A stretch of DNA of 64,000 bases from C-114 sp963745405 (lineage in GTDB: Bacteria > Chloroflexota > Limnocylindria > Limnocylindrales > CSP1-4), in contig CAVUWY010000002.1 in NCBI GenBank assembly GCA_963745405.1, positions 1,736,001-1,800,000 on the forward strand, read 5' to 3'. The notes below the pieces were generated by a model, which saw nothing but the letters and a program-made list of their open reading frames with translations, searched no databases and was not told where the DNA came from. Made by a program: the position numbers and the translations under genes. Shown here one piece after another: positions 53,022 to 63,120 of the stretch (positions within the stretch are counted from its first letter, which is position 1; each line of letters begins with the position of its first letter).

Positions 53022-56000
53022 CAGTGCGACCCCACGGCGGCGAGCCCGCGGAATGCCAGTGACGTCGCCTCGGCACGGCTGGAGGTCCCGATCCTGGCGA
53101 ACAGGCGCGTCAGGCGCTGGGCCACGTCCTCTTCGGCGACCTCGAGCTCGGAGGCGATCTCGGCGTTCGTCCGTCCCTCGGTGAGGAGCCGCAGCATCTG
53201 GCGCTCGCCGTCGTCCAGAAGGGCGCCCGACTCCGCCGACGCCCCGGTCCCGGCGACGGGTGCGTCCATCGGACCGGCCAGCGCCACGAGCTCACGGCCG
53301 ACGGGTCCGGTGAGCCATCGCACGCGGACCGTCTCGTCGGCGGTGCCCTGCGCGATCCTCGACAGCGTGACCTGGAGGAAGTCGCGGACGAATGCCTGCG
53401 TCTCGGGTGGTGCCCCGGCGAAGACCGCGCGAGCCGCCGGGATGACGATCTCCAGGCTGGCATCCTCGTGGAGCCCGGCCTGGAGGGCTCCGAAGGCGGC
53501 GCCGGCGGCGGTCGCGGCGCCCTCGATGTCGCCGCGCGCGAGCGCGACCGTGGCCAGCGCGGCATCGGCCTGCGCGCCCCACGGCGCATGCCCCGGCAGC
53601 AGCGGCACGAGCTCCTTGACCTGGGCCGCCGAACGCTCGACGAGCTCGATGAGCGCCTGGTCGGGCGCGCCCCCATCGGGCGCCGAGCCATCGGACCCGC
53701 CCCTTCCGACGATCCGGGCCGCCTCGATCGCCAGGCGCGCCAGGGCCTCGCACCGCGCCGAGGCACGTCCGCTCTCAGTGGCGAGTGCGACGGCGCGCTC
53801 GAGGTGCCGGCGCATGCCCTCCACGTCGCCCGCACCCGCCCTCGCCATCCCGCGCCAGGTCTCGAGCTGCCGCGACCGCGTGCGGGACGGGGCCGTGGAT
53901 GCGGCGGTGGCAGCGAGGCCGATCCAGCGCTCCGCCCCGTCGACGTCGCCGAGCTCGAGCAGGCTCATCGCCACGCCACCGGCGGCAAGGAACTCGATCG
54001 ACCGGTCGCCCTGCAGCCGGGCCGCCCGATGGGCATCCTCGCCCCGCGAGATGGCGAGGTCGGGCACCAGCTTGGCGCGCGAGTACACCTGCACCCCGAA
54101 CAGCATCTGGAGCTCGAGCCGTGCCCGCTCGCTCTCCGTGACCAGCTCGGACAGGCGGCTCGTCACCCGCCGGATCTCCTCGAGGTGCTGGGCCGAATTC
54201 GCCAGGTGCATCACCGGCGAGTACTGGGCGTAGGCCATCGCGATCACCGTCGACATGACGCCGGTGCGATCGCCGAGCCGTTCGAAGATGCCGAGCGCGC
54301 GCTCGAGGACGGTCGTCGCCTCCACGAACAGCGGGCCGACCGGTGTGGCCAGGACCTGGGTCGCGAACTCGCCGCCCGGCGGGAATGCGGCGAGCACCTC
54401 GAACCCGTGACCCGACAGCATCTCGCCGGCGAACCACACCCGCCCCCGCGAGAAGTCGATCATCCCGATCTCGCGTAGAGCGGCGGCGAGGCTCGCGGTC
54501 GTCCCCGAGGCGCTCGGCGAGCTCGATGGCGCGCCGATACGCCTCCTCGGCCCCGTCCAGGTCCACTTCGACGGGCGTTCCCCCGAACGATTCGCCGAGT
54601 GGACTCCGGAGCAGCGCCTGGCCGAGCTCGAGTGTCGCCCGGAGCTCGAGTGGAGCGTCGCCACGCTCCGCCGCGCGGACGCGGACCCGACGGGCCAGCT
54701 CGGCGGCGGCGTCCTCATCGTGGCTCGCGCGGAGCGCGGAGGCGCGCCGCAGCTGGACGTCGAGTTCGATCGCCGGATCGCGCATCGCCTCGGCCAGGGC
54801 GGCGAGCTCGGTGAGGCCGTCGAGTCGATCGCCGGTCCGGCGCAGGACGGCGAATGCGTCGTCGCGGACCGTGAGCAGCGTCCGCCGGTCGGCCGGAGAC
54901 GAGACGACGACCAACGCCTGCTCGACGAGGCGCAGCGCCTCCTCGGGTGCGTTGGAGGCGAGAGCGGCCGCCGCGGCGTCGATCGAGAACCGGCCCGCCC
55001 GGGCGGTGTCGCCGGCCGCCAGCGCATGCTGGGCGAGCATCGGCAGCCCGGCAGGGGCCGGGTCGCCGCCGTCCAGAAGGAGGTCGACCACCGCTGCGTG
55101 GATCTGCCGCCGGCGGGCCGCCGACGACAGGCTCGCGGCGAACTCGCGGACCTGCTCGTGGGTGAAGGTGTAATCGGCGGGCTCGCCGGGGGCCTGCTGG
55201 AGCAGGAGCCCCGCCGTGACCGCGGGCGCGAGCTCGTCGGCGAGCGCGTCGTCGCCGTCGTCCAGCCGCGCTCGGATCGCCCGCAGGTCCCGAAGACTGA
55301 AGCTGCGACCGAGGATGGCCGCGTCGCCGAGCGCCGCCCGGGTCGGGGCGGGGAGGCGTGCCGCGCGCCGGTCGATGAGCGTTCGCACCGCGGATGGCAC
55401 GAGCCGCGCCGCGCCGCGACCCAGACGCCACTCCCCGTCGACCTGCTGGAGCGTCCCGGCGTCGCGATGGGTACGCGCGAGCTCCTCGACGATGAACGGC
55501 ACGCCCTCGGACTGGGCGTGCATGACAGCCGCCGACGCGGTCTCGACCGGGCCGCCGAGGACCCGCCTCAGGAGCTCCGCGGTCTCGAACGAGCCGAACC
55601 GCCCGGGCCGCAGCCGGCGGACGAGGCCCATCCGCTCCATGTCTGCCACGAAGTTGACGGCCTCCGTGACGGACGCGAATTCGTCCGGCCGGATCGTCAG
55701 AAGCAGGAAGATCGGCCGATCGGCATCGCTCCGGACGACATAGCGGAGGAGCCGGAGCGTGTCGTCGTCGGCCCACTGGACGTCGTCGATGAGGAGTGCC
55801 AACGGCCGGATCTCGGCAAGCATCGAGGTCGCGGTGCCCGACAGGTCGAACGCCCGCAGGAGCTTGGCGTCCGGCGAGAGGCTCTCGAATCCGGGCTCGT
55901 CACGCCCGGAGATCGCGTCGACGACCCGCCGGACCGCGGCCTCTGCCGGAGTCCCAGCGGCGGTGTCGCGGATCGCGGCCGACGCGAACAGGCTCCGCGC

Positions 56001-56330
56001 GACCAGGAACGGCCCGCGGATCTCCTCGTCGGCGGTGATCGCGACACACGTGAACCCGGCCGCCGATGCGAGCTCGGCCGAGGCGAGCAGGAGCCGCGTC
56101 TTGCCGATGCCAGGCTCGCCCTCCAGGGTGACCGCTGCCAGGCGGCCGGAAGCTTCCCGCAACTCTTGTGCGATCGCGTCGAGCTCTGTACCTCGGCCGA
56201 TGACCGCACCGCTCGCCCGGCGCAGCTGCACAGCGAGCGAGCACTGCGGCCCGACGAGTGGGTCGAGGGCACCGCCGTCGACCCCCCGGAGCGGCGTGCC
56301 ATGCGCAGCGGACGGCGGATCGCTCAGCAT
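53021..56330 (-). pseudogene. LuxR-type AAA ATPase regulator, split by a one-base frameshift
   Basis: The intact reading would be about 1100 aa. The N-terminal part reads in one frame to about 54505: P-loop GEPGIGKT (Lys77), Walker B-like ALLIDDVQWAD and TPR-like helices, ending AIELAERLG. The rest continues in the +1 frame from TASLAAALREIGMIDF to a C-terminal LuxR helix-turn-helix (GRTNAEIASELEVAEEDVAQ). One extra base, most simply a G in the GGGG run at 54503-54506 (minus strand), explains the break. It may be a sequencing error or a real lesion. Upstream of and overlapping the ferredoxin-cyclase gene. Confidence 0.8.
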
Positions 56331-56426
56331 CTTCGGATTATGGACGCAGCAGCGCTCGAACCGAGATCGCGGGACGGAGCCGTCGGGCCGATGCGGCAGA
56401 GACGCGGCGAGCCGCGCCCTCCTCCC

Positions 56427-57810
56427 TCATCGCGCAGCGAGGAGCAGGTCGGCGTACTTCTCGAGCGATCGGGCCACCTTGGCCAGCGGTTCCATCAGGG
56501 CCAACGTGCACAGCTCGCCGCACCGGACGGCGAACGCGGCCGCGTCCCGCAGCCGCTCCTCCATCAGCACCCATGCCGCCTCCCGGTGCGGCAGCAGGTA
56601 GTCGACCGCGTAGAAGAGCTCGAACCCCGGGCCGGCGGTCACGCCCGGCATGTCCGGCCCGACGGGCAGCGTCGTGACGATGGCCCCGAGCGGCTTGATC
56701 ACCGTGTACATCAGTCCGACTGACACGTCGGCCAGGACCGCCGAGCTGCTCCGGTGACTCATCGGTGTTGGCGAAGTAGCGCGACAGGAGCTGCAGCAGG
56801 ACCTCGTAGGCCACGTTGAGCAGGTCCATGGCGCGTGTCGTCCCGGGATCGGTGATGAGCGGCACGGCCACACCCGTGGCCTGTGGCCGGACGTTGGCCG
56901 CCACGACCGGCCGGGCGGGCTCGAAGTCCGGGTCCGCCCGCTTGATCTCGAGGTACTCGTCGAGGACGCCCAGGAGGCGCCCGAAGTGGGCGTCACGCCA
57001 CTCGCCGCGCGCTCCCTCGCCCTGCTCGACGATCGTGTCGATCGCCTGCCGCGCCGACGCCAGGTCGGTGACCGCGACGAGCTCCGGCCAGCGGAAGTGC
57101 TCCTCGGTCGCCTGGGCACTCGTCGGGCCGATGAACAGGCGCTCCGGGCCGAGGCGCTCCGCCAGGTGCTCGAGGCCGGCCTGGATCGACCGGTAGAGCT
57201 GGCCGATCGTGTCGAACTCCTGCAGGTGCGGGACGATCTCGTCGTGCTCGTCGTGGGGCAGCGCCATGGCCTGCTCGATCGCCTCGAACCCCTCGGCGTC
57301 CTCGATGTCCATCCCCTCGGGCCGCTCGAGGAAGGCGAAATGGCGCAGCGCAGCTTCGCCGAACGGCAGCAGCTCGATCCGGACCCCGGCCGGGTAGCTG
57401 TACGCCGGCATCGGAAAGTTCGGACGCGCGAGGCGGGGGGCTGCACCGACGGCCGTCAGCAGGTTCTGCACGAGCGCGAGGTGGAGCATCTCCTGCTCGC
57501 CGATCGCCAGGAGCGTCTTGCGCCAGCGGTCGACGGCGGCAAGCGACTCGGGCGTCAGTCCCTCGTCGACCTTCTGCTTGAGCGAGAACGCCGCGAACAG
57601 GTACTGGAGCATGATCAGGTGCTCGAGCTCGGCGGCCTTCCCGAGCGTGTAGATCAGCGCCTCGCGGTGCTCGAGGCCGCCGCCATGGCTGTCGCCCTTC
57701 CCCCGGCGGACGGCGAGGACGCTGGCCAGCGGACCATGCGGGTCGGTCGACGGGTCCTCGATCACGGGACGCTTTCCTCCGATGCTCGGGTCAGCTGGGC
57801 CCATCGCCAT
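56427..57810 (-). pseudogene. Ferritin-like (PF12902-type) protein, split by a one-base frameshift
   Basis: The joined product would be about 460 aa. The first frame has LGKAAELEHLIMLQYLFAAF and GEQEMLHLALVQNLL, the EExxH-like di-iron helices of the iminophenyl-pyruvate-dimer-synthase/VioB ferritin-like family. It continues to SPEQL at about 56745, then the homology proceeds in the +1 frame (AVLADVSVGLMYTVIKPLG) to LEKYADLLLAAR. One extra G near 56739-56745 explains it. The same shift direction as in the neighbouring regulator gene, so both may reflect local sequence quality. Start ATG or the next ATG two codons in. Confidence 0.78.
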
Positions 57811-57832
57811 GATCCGTTTGCGGCATGTCTGG

Positions 57833-58165
57833 TCACTGCTCCGTCCCCTCGTAGCCGGCCGGGTCGGGAACGTAGAGGCGGTCGTCCAGGTAACACCATC
57901 GCCAGTCCTCGTCCGGTTCCGCGGTCCGGATCACGGGATGGCCGGTCTCATGGAAGTGGGCCGCGGCATGCCGGTTGGGGCTGTTGTTGCAGCAACTCGT
58001 CCGCCCGCACGCCAGGCACTGGCGCAGGTGCACCCAGGTGGCACCGATCTCGATGCACGCGGGGCAGACGTCGAGCGGCGGGTCGAGCGGTACTTCCGTC
58101 TCGAAATGGTCACAGAACTGCGTCACGTGACGAACATCTCCGGCGAGGCGACGCCGGGCGCGCAT
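57833..58165 (-). CDS. UBP-type zinc-finger protein
   Basis: A 110-aa small protein with the ZnF-UBP pattern: CDHF, CPAC (Cys34, Cys37), WVHLRQCLACG, SCCNNSP, then His66, His70 and HP at 76-77. In eukaryotes this fold binds the ubiquitin C-terminus; bacterial stand-alone versions have unknown partners. It starts 22 bases upstream of the ferritin-like gene. The ATG at 58165 or a GTG at 58126 may start it; the zinc-finger begins just after the latter. Confidence 0.82.
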   Translation of the reverse strand: MRARRRLAGDVRHVTQFCDHFETEVPLDPPLDVCPACIEIGATWVHLRQCLACGRTSCCNNSPNRHAAAHFHETGHPVIRTAEPDEDWRWCYLDDRLYVPDPAGYEGTEQ

Positions 58166-58416
58166 ATCGGCCTGGCGGGCATCTCGTTACTCGCGACACA
58201 TCCTGACATGGTCATCGCAGTGACACGAGCGTAAAGTCCCGAGCGCATCGCGTCTTGTTACGGTGTCGCGGCGCCATGACGCTCGAAGGCCGGCCAGATG
58301 ACTCACGGAGGCACTCCATTGCCCGCAGTCGAGGTCATCGGTCTCGCTGGGCATAGCGGCCGACGCGACCCCGGCTGCTCTCGGGCCATCACGACACAGG
58401 GGGGCTCCCGCCTCAG

Positions 58417-60021
58417 CTAGCCCAGGGCCGCCACCGCGGCCCGCTCGATGGCGAGTCCCCTGGCGTGGCGGGCGAAGAATGCCTCGAACCCCGCGACGTC
58501 ACGTGGATCAGGCCTGAGGGCCGGGCCGATGCGCGCGGCGATGCGCTCGTCCAGGAAGTCGGGCAGCGACTGCCCGGCGTCGGCGTGGAGCATGTAGGCG
58601 GCCAGCACGGCCATGCCCCAGGCTCCGCCTTCACCGGCGGTGGTGGGAATGCTGACCGGGACGCCCAGGGCCGCAGCCATCATCCGCTGCCCTGTGTCGC
58701 CGCCCTTGAACAGCCCACCGTGGCCGCGGATCTCCTCGATGACCACGCCTTCCTGCGCCGTCAGGATGTCCATGCCGGTCCGCATCGCGCACAGCGACGC
58801 GTAGTACATGGCCCGGACGAAGTTCTCCAGGGTGAACCGGCTGTCCTGGCTCCGGGCGAACAGCGGCCGGCCCTCGGCGAACTCCGTGACGTGCTCACCC
58901 GAGACGTAGTTGATGGAGAGCAGCCCGCCTGCATCCGGATCCCCCTCGATCGCGAGCGGCAGGATCCTGTCGTAGACGTCCTCGAGCCGCACCTCGGTGC
59001 CGAGCGCCTTCGCCACCTGCCCGAACAGGGCGATCCAGGCGTCGAGGTCGGAGGAACCATTGTTGGCGTGGGCCATCGCCACCGGCTTGCCGTCGGGCGT
59101 GACGACGATGTCGATCTCCCGGTGGACGCGCGCCAGACTCCTCTCGAGCACGACCATCGCGAACACCGAGGTTCCTGCGGAGACGTTCCCCGAACGCGGT
59201 CGCACCGCGTTGGTGGCGACCATGCCGGTGCCGGCATCCCCCTCGGGAGGACATAGCGGGATGTCGGCCTGGAGCGATCCCGCAGCGTCGAGCAGCTTCG
59301 CGCCTCTGGCGCTGAGTCTTCCGGCCGCGCGGCCGGCGGGCAGGACGGCGGGCAGGATGTCGCGGAGCCGCCAGCCCAGATCGTGCGGCGCGATCAGAGC
59401 GTCGAATCGCGCCATACGCGCCATGTCCCAGTCACGGGTGTCCGGATCGATCGGGAACATGCCCGACGCCTCGCCGACGCCCATCTCGTGCTCGCCGGTC
59501 AGCATCCAGTGGACGTAGCCGGCGAGCGTGGTGAGGTGAGCGATCCGCGGCACGTGCGCCTGCTCATCGAGGATCGACTGGTACAGATGGGCGATGCTCC
59601 ACCGCTGCGGAACGGCGAAGTCGAGGAGTGGAGTCAGCTCTGCGCAGGCGGTGCCGGTGATGTTGTTCCGCCACGTGCGGAACGGCGTGAGCAGCTGGTT
59701 GTCGGCGTCGAGGGCGAGGTACCCGTGCATCATCCCGCTGACACCCATCGCCGCGACGGTCGTCAGCTCCACCGAGTAGCGGGCACGGACGTCCTTGACG
59801 AGGGATGCATAGCAGGCAGCAAGGCCGCTCCAGGTGTCCGCCATATCGTACGTCCAGAGGCCGTCCCTGAGCCTGTTCTCCCAGCCGGACCAGCCTGAGG
59901 CCAGCGGCGTCGTGTCGGGGGTGATGAGCGATGCCTTGATGCGGGTCGAGCCGAGCTCGATCCCGAGGATGGCCTCACCCGACCTGATCAGCTGAGCCGC
60001 GCCACGCGGTGCCTGGTTCAC
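58417..60021 (-). CDS. FGGY-family carbohydrate kinase (probable L-ribulokinase/xylulokinase-like)
   Basis: A 534-aa sugar kinase. GIELGSTRIKAS is the first ATP/phosphate motif, GVSGMMHGYLALD the sugar-binding region, and GHGGLFKGGDTGQRMMAAAL and TTAGEGGAWGMAVLAAY the second ATPase domain. It is next to L-ribulose-5-phosphate 4-epimerase, so phosphorylation of L-ribulose is the likely reaction. It is the last gene of the operon as far as seen, 72 bases after araD. About 250 bases between this gene and the UBP gene hold no recognisable feature. Confidence 0.87.
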   Translation of the reverse strand: MNQAPRGAAQLIRSGEAILGIELGSTRIKASLITPDTTPLASGWSGWENRLRDGLWTYDMADTWSGLAACYASLVKDVRARYSVELTTVAAMGVSGMMHGYLALDADNQLLTPFRTWRNNITGTACAELTPLLDFAVPQRWSIAHLYQSILDEQAHVPRIAHLTTLAGYVHWMLTGEHEMGVGEASGMFPIDPDTRDWDMARMARFDALIAPHDLGWRLRDILPAVLPAGRAAGRLSARGAKLLDAAGSLQADIPLCPPEGDAGTGMVATNAVRPRSGNVSAGTSVFAMVVLERSLARVHREIDIVVTPDGKPVAMAHANNGSSDLDAWIALFGQVAKALGTEVRLEDVYDRILPLAIEGDPDAGGLLSINYVSGEHVTEFAEGRPLFARSQDSRFTLENFVRAMYYASLCAMRTGMDILTAQEGVVIEEIRGHGGLFKGGDTGQRMMAAALGVPVSIPTTAGEGGAWGMAVLAAYMLHADAGQSLPDFLDERIAARIGPALRPDPRDVAGFEAFFARHARGLAIERAAVAALG

Positions 60022-60062
60022 CTGCTCCTCCTCGGCCGCCTGCCCGCGCTGCGACCTTGGGC

Positions 60063-60129
60063 CGCCTGCGTCAGCCGGTCGTGCCCGCCTGCGTCAGCCG
60101 GTCGTGTCGCCTGCGTCAGCCCGTCGCGT
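60063..60129. repeat. Three-copy tandem repeat of 22-23 bases at the end of araD
   Basis: CGCCTGCGTCAGCCGGTCGT begins at 60063 and 60086; a third copy, with two changed bases, begins at 60108 and a partial CGCCTGG follows at 60130. The unit spans the araD stop and the gap to the kinase gene, so copy number would change the C-terminus of AraD (ADAGDTTG) or the intergenic spacing. Confidence 0.8.
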
Positions 60130-60828
60130 CGCCTGGCCGTAATACGCGGCAGGTCCGTGCTTCCGACTGAAGTGGCGCTCGACGAGCGCCTCGTCGATCG
60201 CCGTCGCGTTGGCGTCGAGCGCCAGCGTCCGCTGAGCCATCGCCGAGACCGTCTCGAGGGCGACAGCATTTGCAACCGCGTCCGTCGCGTCAGCCCCCCA
60301 GGTGAAGGGACCGTGCGAGCGGACGAGGACGGCCGGCATCTCGAGCGGCGACAGACCGAGGGACTCGAGCGTCTCGATGAGAACGGCGCCGGTATCCGCT
60401 TCGTACGTCTCCGCGAGCTCTTCTCGCGTGAGCGGTCTTGTCACGGGAATGGGCCCGTGGAAGTGGTCGGCATGGGTCGTGCCGAGACAAGGTATCGGCC
60501 GGCCAGCCTGGGCCCACGCCGTCGCCCAGGACGAATGGGTATGCACGACGCCTCCGATCTCCGCGTAGCGTCGGTAGAGCGCGAGATGGGTCGGCGTGTC
60601 GGACGACGGTCGATAGGCATCCCGCTCCGATGCGCCGGAGCCGAGCTCGACGGCGACCATGTCGGCCGGGCGCAGTCTCTCGTATGGCACGCCGCTTGGT
60701 TTGATCACCATGAGCCCGGTCGCCCGATCGACGCCGCTCGCGTTGCCGAATGACAGCGTGACGAGCCCGGCCGCGACGAGGGACTGGTTGGCTGCCCACA
60801 CCTCCTCCCTCAGCTCGTCCAGGCTCAT
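60094..60828 (-). CDS. araD: L-ribulose-5-phosphate 4-epimerase
   Basis: A 244-aa class II aldolase-fold epimerase. Numbering is nearly that of E. coli AraD: zinc ligands His96, His98 (VVHTHSSWA) and His172 (RSHGPFTWG), catalytic Asp121 (THADHFHG) and Tyr229/230 (AAYYGQ). It converts L-ribulose 5-phosphate to D-xylulose 5-phosphate. No araA (isomerase) is seen in the window; it may lie upstream, beyond the window end. The start overlaps the regulator's stop as ATGA. The last residues lie in a tandem DNA repeat. Confidence 0.92.
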   Translation of the reverse strand: MSLDELREEVWAANQSLVAAGLVTLSFGNASGVDRATGLMVIKPSGVPYERLRPADMVAVELGSGASERDAYRPSSDTPTHLALYRRYAEIGGVVHTHSSWATAWAQAGRPIPCLGTTHADHFHGPIPVTRPLTREELAETYEADTGAVLIETLESLGLSPLEMPAVLVRSHGPFTWGADATDAVANAVALETVSAMAQRTLALDANATAIDEALVERHFSRKHGPAAYYGQATRRADAGDTTG

Positions 60829-62114
60829 GACACAAGCCCGTCCTCCTGACGCGGGTGCACGGACGCCCGCTCCCCGTCCTTCGGAGCCGCGGCAGTGGAC
60901 CGTCGGATCACGAGCGTCGGCGGGAAGACCCGGACCGTCGATCGCCCGTGTCGGCGCGTCGTCGGACGGCCCGGGCCAGTTCCGGAGGCCGCTGGGCCGC
61001 TGCCGGAGCCAGCCCGGCCGGTACCCGGGACAGCCGAGCCGCCACCCGAGTCCGGCCCGGCGATGTCGCCGTCACCCTCCCAGCCATCGGCCTCAATGCC
61101 ATCCGAGCCGATCGCGAGGGCGATCGCCTCCGCGGCCATCGCCGCGATCGGCATCCGGATCGTCGTCAGGTCGGGCACGGTAGACCTCGCCATGAGGATG
61201 TCGTCGAAACCGACCACGGACAGCTCGTCGGGCACCTTCACCCCACGGATGAGGGCTCCTCGGAGGACACCGATGGCCAGGACGTCCGTCGAGGCGACGA
61301 TCGCCGTCGGTCTTGGCCTGACGCGCAGGAGCGCTCCCAGCGCGGCCTCGCCCGCTTCGGCCGTGTTGGCCACGTGCTGAACGTAGCCCGACGGGATCTC
61401 GTCCAGGACCTCCGATACCGCCTCCGTATAGGCGGCCTGGCGCTCGCGGATGTCGCCAAGGGGTCGGCCGCCGATGAAGGCGATCCGTCGGTGGGCCAGC
61501 CCGACGAGGTGCTCGACCGCGAGACGGGTCCCGAGCCGGTTGTCGACCTGGACGCCGGGAATGAGATCGAGCCGTGTGCCCTGCCACATCGCCACCACCG
61601 GAACGTGGCTGTCTCGAAGATCGGCGAGGAGGCGAGGCTGGTCGCCCATGTCGCCGAGGAGGAGGATCCCATCGCATTGGCGCGCCTCGAGGACCGCGGC
61701 CAGCTCGTACGCCTCCGTCGCCCGGGCGTGGGCTAGGCCGAGCACGATGTTGTAGCCGCGGTCCCGTGCCGCCGTCGAAACGGCCTCCACGGCGCCCGCG
61801 AAGAACGGGTCCGTGATGTCGCGGACGATCGCGCCCAGGAGCATCGTGGGGGCGCCGCGGAGCGCGCGGGCGAGGGGGTTCGGACGGTAGCCGAGGTCTC
61901 GGGCGACAGCGAGCACCCTCTCGCGTGTCTCCTGGGCGATCGGTACGGCGAGGGGCGCGTTGTTGAGGATCCTCGACACCGTGCTCCGCGAGACACCGGT
62001 CGCGATCGCGACGTCCTTCATCGTCACCGCACGGATGCGCACGGCCGGTTCGCGTGGCCCAGTCCGCCCGCCGACGACGGCCGGCTGGTCGTGGGGATCG
62101 GCCGCGGCTCTCAT
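60825..62114 (-). CDS. LacI-family transcriptional regulator (pentose operon)
   Basis: Up to 429 aa. The LacI helix-turn-helix is MKDVAIATGVSRSTVSRILN (residues 32-51), followed by an effector domain with MLLGAIVRDITDPFFAGAVE. The C-terminal 90 residues are an unusual Gly/Pro/Ser-rich tail. The true start may be the ATG at MKDVA or a GTG shortly before it; the first ATG has no ribosome site and begins seven bases after the permease stop. It is embedded in the operon, so feedback control of the sugar genes is likely. Confidence 0.88.
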   Translation of the reverse strand: MRAAADPHDQPAVVGGRTGPREPAVRIRAVTMKDVAIATGVSRSTVSRILNNAPLAVPIAQETRERVLAVARDLGYRPNPLARALRGAPTMLLGAIVRDITDPFFAGAVEAVSTAARDRGYNIVLGLAHARATEAYELAAVLEARQCDGILLLGDMGDQPRLLADLRDSHVPVVAMWQGTRLDLIPGVQVDNRLGTRLAVEHLVGLAHRRIAFIGGRPLGDIRERQAAYTEAVSEVLDEIPSGYVQHVANTAEAGEAALGALLRVRPRPTAIVASTDVLAIGVLRGALIRGVKVPDELSVVGFDDILMARSTVPDLTTIRMPIAAMAAEAIALAIGSDGIEADGWEGDGDIAGPDSGGGSAVPGTGRAGSGSGPAASGTGPGRPTTRRHGRSTVRVFPPTLVIRRSTAAAPKDGERASVHPRQEDGLVS

Positions 62115-62121
62115 CGCGTGG

Positions 62122-63120
62122 TCAATACTCGAACCGGCGCCGGAGCAGAGCGTGGATCGAGACCGAGATCAGGACGACCGCGCCGTACACCAGGGTGGGG
62201 TAGTAGTCGCTCAGGCCGACAGCGACGAGACCGGCCTGGATCCCACCGATCATGAACGCGCCCAGAGCGGTCCCCAGCACGCTGCCGCGTCCGCCGAAGA
62301 CCGACGTCCCGCCGACGAAGACCGCGGCCAGCGTCGGGAGGAGATAGCCGTCGCCCATCGATGGGTAGTAGTTGACGACCTGGAGGCTGTTGAGGACGCC
62401 GGCGAACGCCGCCGCGAGCCCGACCAGGACGAACAACGTGATCCGGGTCCGACGGATGGGGATGCCCATCAGCGCAGCGGCCTGGGCGTTGTCGCCGGTG
62501 ACGTAAGCGTTCTGTCCGAGGCGGTGACGATTCAGCAGGACCCACGTGCCGACGGCCAGGAGGACGAACCAGTAGAACTCCATCGGCACGCCGAACAGCC
62601 TGCCGACCATGAGGTCGAAGACGGGCGACGTCTGGGCCGTGACCAGGGGGTACTGCCGTCCGCCGACCAGGACGAGGGCGATGCCACGGAAGAGGAACTG
62701 CGTGCCGATGGTCACCACCAGGGCGGGGATGCCGATGTAGGTGACGAGGGCACCGTTGAAGAGTCCGCACAGGACACCCATACCGAGCGCGGCGGCGATC
62801 CCCAGCTCCACGCTGCCGGTCGCCTGCCACGCTTCGACGAAGCCGACCATCCCGAGGGACATCGTGGCCGGGAACGAGAGGTCCATGTCCCCGGCGACGA
62901 TCACCATGGTCAGCGGCATCGCGATGATCGCGAAGAAGGGCGTGGTCTGGGCGAACGACTGGTAGATCGGGAAGTCCAGGAAGGTCCTGGGTGCGAGGAC
63001 CACGAACGTCGCCCACAACAGGAGGAAGGCGGTGATGATTCCGATCTGGGAGGCCCACGGGGTGAGGCGCGTGCCGACGGCGCTTCGCCGCGAGCTGGTG
63101 GCCGTCGACTCGGCACTCAT
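62122..63120 (-). CDS. Sugar ABC transporter permease (RbsC-type)
   Basis: A 332-aa inner-membrane permease with about eight to ten helices. GDMDLSFPATMSLGMVGF matches the DLSVG-type RbsC motif, AGVLNSLQVVNYYPSMGDGY matches the second conserved loop, and FVGGTSVFGGRGSVLGTALG is the typical EAA-like region. It partners the ATPase upstream; the sugar-binding protein is not in the window. The ATG overlaps the ATPase stop as ATGA. Confidence 0.9.
   Translation of the reverse strand: MSAESTATSSRRSAVGTRLTPWASQIGIITAFLLLWATFVVLAPRTFLDFPIYQSFAQTTPFFAIIAMPLTMVIVAGDMDLSFPATMSLGMVGFVEAWQATGSVELGIAAALGMGVLCGLFNGALVTYIGIPALVVTIGTQFLFRGIALVLVGGRQYPLVTAQTSPVFDLMVGRLFGVPMEFYWFVLLAVGTWVLLNRHRLGQNAYVTGDNAQAAALMGIPIRRTRITLFVLVGLAAAFAGVLNSLQVVNYYPSMGDGYLLPTLAAVFVGGTSVFGGRGSVLGTALGAFMIGGIQAGLVAVGLSDYYPTLVYGAVVLISVSIHALLRRRFEY

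Noticed and set aside
56338..57810. Reading the ferritin-like gene as one 490-codon frame to 56338
   Set aside because: After about 56745 the frame turns into Arg/Gly-rich sequence while the conserved protein continues in the +1 frame to 56427.
58166..58416. Riboswitch or small RNA upstream of the UBP gene and downstream of the kinase gene
   Set aside because: No conserved riboswitch core or strong stem seen by eye; left unassigned.
60063..60130. Possible CRISPR array
   Set aside because: Units are contiguous (22-23 bases, no spacers); it is a simple tandem repeat at a gene end. No cas genes are present.
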